Below are positions 60,842 through 64,000 of a DNA stretch of 64,000 bases, in pieces. The stretch is taken from the NCBI GenBank assembly GCA_006969905.1, contig CP030887.1, forward strand, positions 3,398,730 through 3,462,729, given 5' to 3'. Source of the stretch: Balneolaceae bacterium. GTDB lineage: Bacteria; Bacteroidota; Rhodothermia; Balneolales; Balneolaceae. Made by a program: the position numbers and the translations under genes. How positions within the stretch are numbered: the stretch's first letter is position 1; every line of letters begins with the position of its first letter. The notes under the pieces are model-generated. The model searched no databases. It was not told where the DNA came from and was given only the letters and a program-made list of their open reading frames with translations.

Positions 60842-62863
60842 TTACATAATCATTAGGTACAGGATGATAATCACCCCAATTACAAAAGCGAGTGCATAGT
60901 TTGAAACCACCCCTGTTTGGGTATAGCGGAACAGGCTTCCAAAAAGCTTAACCGTACCCGCAATGGCATTCACAATTCCGTCAACTACTTTCATATCAAA
61001 AACTGCGAGTACTTTATCTGAGAACTTAACCATTGGCTTCGAAATAAGACCTTCATATACATCATCAAAGTTGTACTTGTCTTTCCAAAGCTTGTACAGC
61101 CCGCCAAATTTGTTCGCAATCAAAGCATCTGATTCTTCCTGCTGATCATTGTTGTACATTCTTAATGCCAATAAAATACCAGAAACAGCTACAATGATGG
61201 ATGCCACTAAAAGAATCCACTTAAAACCTTTACCCAGTACAATTCCATAATCGGCATTGATATTATATAACCAGTCATGTAGCAGGTTTATATGAGCAGG
61301 CTGCCCTGTAAATGTCTCGGCAATAAAATTAGGAACGCCCAGGTAACCCCCGAAAATAGCTAATACTGCAAGTATCCAAAGAGGAACAGTCATAGTCCAC
61401 GGGCTTTCATGCAGGAATTTCTCAGAGCCCAATGCTTCTTTAATTTTGGAGGGAAGCTTAAATGATCCATGGAAAGTTGTAAACGTTAAACGGAACATAT
61501 AGAATGCCGTTAAGAAGGCAGTCATGATACCTACCACCCATAGAGCTATATATAGCCAGCTGCCACCTTCCACAAAACCTGCGTTCATAGTAAATGCAAG
61601 GATCTCATCTTTAGAAAAGAAACCTGACAATAAAGGGAATCCGGAAATAGCGATCGTGGCGATTAAAAATGTTTTGTATGTGGAAGGCATATATTCACGA
61701 AGCCCGCCCATAAACCTCATATCTTGTGGATCGAAGTGGACATCTTTACCTTCTTTATGAAGTCCGTGTTCAACATGTTCCATAGCATGAATTACTGAAC
61801 CTGAACCCAGGAATAAACAGGCTTTGAAGAAAGCATGAGTCATTACATGGAACATAGCAGCCGTAAATCCACCTGCACCCAAAGCCAAAAACATATAGCC
61901 TAACTGAGATACGGTAGAGTACGCAAGTACTGCTTTAATATCATTTTGTGTAATTGCAATAGTAGCTGCAACAATTGCTGTAAGCGCGCCAATTAACGCT
62001 ACAATTAACATCACTTCCGGGATCATCACGTACATGGGAGACATCCTGGAAATCAGGTAAATACCGGAAGTTACCATAGTAGCCGCATGTATAAGTGCGG
62101 AAACGGGTGTTGGGCCTGCCATCGCATCGGGTAACCAAACAAATAGCGGAATCTGTGCACTCTTACCGGTAGCGCCTACAAACATCAGCAAACCAATAGC
62201 AACCTTATACCCTTCTGAAATACCGCCCAGGTTGTTGAAAATGACATCAAAGTTCAAACTTCCAACACTTTGAAAGATCATGAACATCGCTATCAAAAAT
62301 GCAAAATCACCAATACGATTGTAAATAAATGCTTTCTTAGCAGCGTCAGATTTTGCCATATCCTGGTACCAAAACCCAATCAATAAGTAGGAACAAACGC
62401 CTACTCCTTCCCACCCCAGGAATAGCAGAAGTAAGTTGTTACCAAGAACCAGGTTTAACATCGCAAAAATGAACAGGTTCAGGTATGCAAAAAACTTCCA
62501 GTAACCCTCATCATGCGACATGTAACCCATAGAGTACAGGTGGATCAAAAACCCTACCCCGGTTACAATTAAGGTCATCATAACCGAAAGCTGGTCAACC
62601 CGGTAAGCTATATCCACACTAAAAGTACCGGCCTCAATCCAGGTAAAAAGCTTGTAGACAAGGGCGCCGGAATCCGCATTCATGTTTACAAAAAAGTAGA
62701 ATGCCACAATAAACGGAATGAATACAGCCGTATTAGCAATAATTCCGATAAGTTGTTTTTTTGATCTATAGCTCTCAACAAATAGGCCTGTAAGGCCATT
62801 AATGAGAAAACCAGCAAGTGGGAGAGCAATAATGAGAGAAAACAGCGCCGTAGCGGATTCCAT
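60842..62863 (-). CDS. nuoL: NADH:quinone oxidoreductase subunit L
   Basis: A 673-residue antiporter-like subunit. It shows LLLFLGWEGVGVCSYLLIGFWYQ, GATGKSAQIPLFVWLPDAMAGPTPVSALIHAATMVTSGIYL (in part) and a long C-terminal lateral helix with VFDMKVVDGIVNAIAGTV. It begins the nuoL-nuoM-phhB-nuoN operon with a TATCTTTG promoter box 63 bases upstream. The other complex I genes are not in the window. Confidence 0.96.
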   Translation of the reverse strand: MESATALFSLIIALPLAGFLINGLTGLFVESYRSKKQLIGIIANTAVFIPFIVAFYFFVNMNADSGALVYKLFTWIEAGTFSVDIAYRVDQLSVMMTLIVTGVGFLIHLYSMGYMSHDEGYWKFFAYLNLFIFAMLNLVLGNNLLLLFLGWEGVGVCSYLLIGFWYQDMAKSDAAKKAFIYNRIGDFAFLIAMFMIFQSVGSLNFDVIFNNLGGISEGYKVAIGLLMFVGATGKSAQIPLFVWLPDAMAGPTPVSALIHAATMVTSGIYLISRMSPMYVMIPEVMLIVALIGALTAIVAATIAITQNDIKAVLAYSTVSQLGYMFLALGAGGFTAAMFHVMTHAFFKACLFLGSGSVIHAMEHVEHGLHKEGKDVHFDPQDMRFMGGLREYMPSTYKTFLIATIAISGFPLLSGFFSKDEILAFTMNAGFVEGGSWLYIALWVVGIMTAFLTAFYMFRLTFTTFHGSFKLPSKIKEALGSEKFLHESPWTMTVPLWILAVLAIFGGYLGVPNFIAETFTGQPAHINLLHDWLYNINADYGIVLGKGFKWILLVASIIVAVSGILLALRMYNNDQQEESDALIANKFGGLYKLWKDKYNFDDVYEGLISKPMVKFSDKVLAVFDMKVVDGIVNAIAGTVKLFGSLFRYTQTGVVSNYALAFVIGVIIILYLMIM

Positions 62864-62925
62864 TAAATATTGTTTTGATTGTTAACACCCAAAAACCGTG
62901 CCCGCAAGAGGTTACAAACGGTCGG

Positions 62926-62933
62926 CAAAGATA
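62926..62933 (-). promoter_or_regulatory. Promoter box of the nuoLMN operon
   Basis: The minus strand reads TATCTTTG, a perfect TAnnTTTG -7 element, with a TTTAC stretch about 19 bases upstream instead of TTG. It suggests that nuoL starts its own transcript apart from the rest of complex I. Confidence 0.6.
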
Positions 62934-63101
62934 CAAAAAACTGTAGGAAGGTAAAGGGTATTTTCTCTTAAAATCAGGCTTTTCTCTTAAGCGGTTTACA
63001 TTCTTTTTTAAAAAAACTCCTATTCCTGCATGTTATACTTTTTAAGTGTTTGCTCAACTACTATTTTAAGCCGACTTGAAATCACAAAAGAAAATAATCC
63101 C

Positions 63102-64000
63102 GTGAAATTAAAACGCATTCTCTCTGCAGCCAGGTTCATTACCGCACCCTTTTTTGTTTTGCTATTTTCTAACCTTGCTCTCGCTGCCGAAGGATCGGGC
63201 CATGGGATAAACGGAAGTGAACTAAGCCTGTTATGGGTGATTCCATTTGCAGGAATTCTGCTTTCAATCGCTCTCTTTCCTTTATTTGCCGAAGAATTCT
63301 GGCATCATCACTTTGGTAAAATTTCCGCGATATGGGCTTTTATGTTGCTTATCCCCATGATTATAACTTTTGGCTTTAATGCAACACTTTATGAAGTTCT
63401 TCATGCTTACCTTCTTGAATATTTTCCATTCATTATCCTGCTTTTTGCATTATTCACCGTTTCAGGCGGGGTGCGTATTAAGGGATATCTGAAAGGAACC
63501 CCCGAAGTAAACACGGGATTGCTTCTTATCGGAACTATCCTTGCCAGCTGGATGGGAACTACCGGTGCTGCCATGCTTTTAATCCGCCCTATGCTGCGTG
63601 CTAATGCCTGGAGAGACAAGAAGGTCCACATGGTTGTATTCTTCATTTTTCTTGTAGCGAATGTGGGGGGATCTTTAACTCCTTTAGGCGATCCTCCCCT
63701 ATTCCTGGGGTTCTTGCAGGGAGTCGATTTCTTCTGGACCACAACACATTTATTCTGGGAAATGGTTTTTGTAGCAGCCATCCTGCTTGTTCTCTACTAT
63801 TTCTGGGATAAAGCACTGTACAAAAAAGAAACCAACACCCCTCCTGTTGACGATGGCTCAGAACCTCTGGGGATTGAAGGGGGTTTTAACTTATTGCTGC
63901 TGCTTGGTGTTGTAGGGGCCGTTTTGTTTTCGGGCTTGGTTCACCTAGGTGAGTTTGAAGTGTACCACGTGCATGTTACCTACGAAAATCTTGTACGAGA
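63102..64000 (+). CDS. NhaD-like sodium:proton antiporter, 5' part
   Basis: The gene runs off the right edge. From GTG 63102 the frame stays open for about 299 codons. It starts with a hydrophobic signal-like helix (ITAPFFVLLFSNLALAAE), then helices such as LSLLWVIPFAGILLSIALFPLF and ISAIWAFMLLIPMIITFGF. The ion-transporter-superfamily motifs SWMGTTGAAMLLIRPM and NVGGSLTPLGDPPLFLGFLQGVDFF follow; such GS-LTP-GDPP loops belong to the NhaD/CitMHS/ArsB group. A His-rich EEFWHHHFG segment is present. It probably exchanges Na+ for H+. Start choice and subgroup are tentative. Confidence 0.8.
   Translation, partial: MKLKRILSAARFITAPFFVLLFSNLALAAEGSGHGINGSELSLLWVIPFAGILLSIALFPLFAEEFWHHHFGKISAIWAFMLLIPMIITFGFNATLYEVLHAYLLEYFPFIILLFALFTVSGGVRIKGYLKGTPEVNTGLLLIGTILASWMGTTGAAMLLIRPMLRANAWRDKKVHMVVFFIFLVANVGGSLTPLGDPPLFLGFLQGVDFFWTTTHLFWEMVFVAAILLVLYYFWDKALYKKETNTPPVDDGSEPLGIEGGFNLLLLLGVVGAVLFSGLVHLGEFEVYHVHVTYENLVR

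Noticed and set aside
63407-63781. Minus-strand open frame near the right edge
   Set aside because: It is the shadow of the antiporter gene, whose plus-strand translation contains recognisable transporter motifs.
1-64000. CRISPR array, prophage, transposase, tRNA or rRNA genes
   Set aside because: No regularly spaced repeats, integrase or transposase motifs, or tRNA/rRNA consensus were found on reading either strand.

Overview
The window looks like a chromosomal segment from a moderately AT-rich Bacteroidota-type bacterium, most probably of the Balneolales/Rhodothermota side (Balneola- or Gracilimonas-like). This assignment is inference. It rests on the C-terminal type IX secretion sorting domains (NYPNPFNPTT motif) on two secreted proteins, a SusC-style TonB receptor with an N-terminal carboxypeptidase-regulatory-like domain, several promoters of the TAnnTTTG type, a short primary sigma factor (284 aa), and an E2-E1 fused 2-oxoglutarate dehydrogenase. 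Nothing here indicates a plasmid, prophage, integron, CRISPR array or IS element, and no tRNA or rRNA gene was recognised.

Layout. (1) 1-8.9 kb: the tail of an unknown gene; a CorA Mg2+ channel gene broken by an in-frame TGA; an outer-membrane protein with a Ser/Arg-rich lipoprotein; a beta-propeller sensor kinase with its NarL-type regulator; and a GNAT-like protein. (2) 8.9-16.4 kb: a complete clade II nitrous-oxide reductase operon transcribed leftward (cytochrome c, fasciclin lipoprotein, nosZ, membrane protein, nosL, nosD, nosF, nosY), with a divergent cysteine-containing Rrf2 regulator. (3) 16.4-26 kb: rpoD, deoB coupled to a GAF/degenerate-GGDEF protein, oligoendopeptidase F, and the fused 2-oxoglutarate dehydrogenase. 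(4) 26-31 kb: an exported CbiX-like protein behind a Fur-like palindrome, a FadL-family porin, and a sulfur operon (sulfide:quinone oxidoreductase, a one-cysteine DsrC/TusE protein, DsrE2). (5) 31-39 kb: a BP74-like lipoprotein, a MerR/TipAS regulator, an M43 metalloprotease, a secreted nuclease, a propeller protein, a VOC protein, a REP-like repeat, folE2 and queD. (6) 39-47.3 kb: a secreted T9SS protein made of two near-identical 1275-bp modules, its TonB receptor, and ftsH. (7) 47.4-64 kb: thiL; an exbB / small membrane protein / exbD / exbD cluster; a giant predicted beta-barrel protein; dsbD; rpsF-rpsR-rplI with a candidate S6:S18 leader; nuoL-nuoM-(pterin dehydratase)-nuoN; and a truncated NhaD-like antiporter.

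How the genes fit together. The picture is a respiratory heterotroph with a branched electron-transport chain: complex I proton-pumping subunits, sulfide oxidation into quinone, and N2O as an alternative electron acceptor. Four soluble nos components all carry lipoboxes, so N2O reduction may be membrane-tethered. Outer-membrane uptake (TonB receptor, FadL, ExbB/ExbD) and T9SS export serve polymer or metal acquisition. The most unusual observations are the TGA in corA at a conserved Trp position, the exported CbiX protein with a 10-5-10 palindrome, the nearly identical tandem duplication inside the TonB-linked surface protein, the pterin dehydratase translationally coupled inside the nuo operon, and the NsrR-like control region of the nos operon. 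I did not find a clearly undescribed defence or mobile system.
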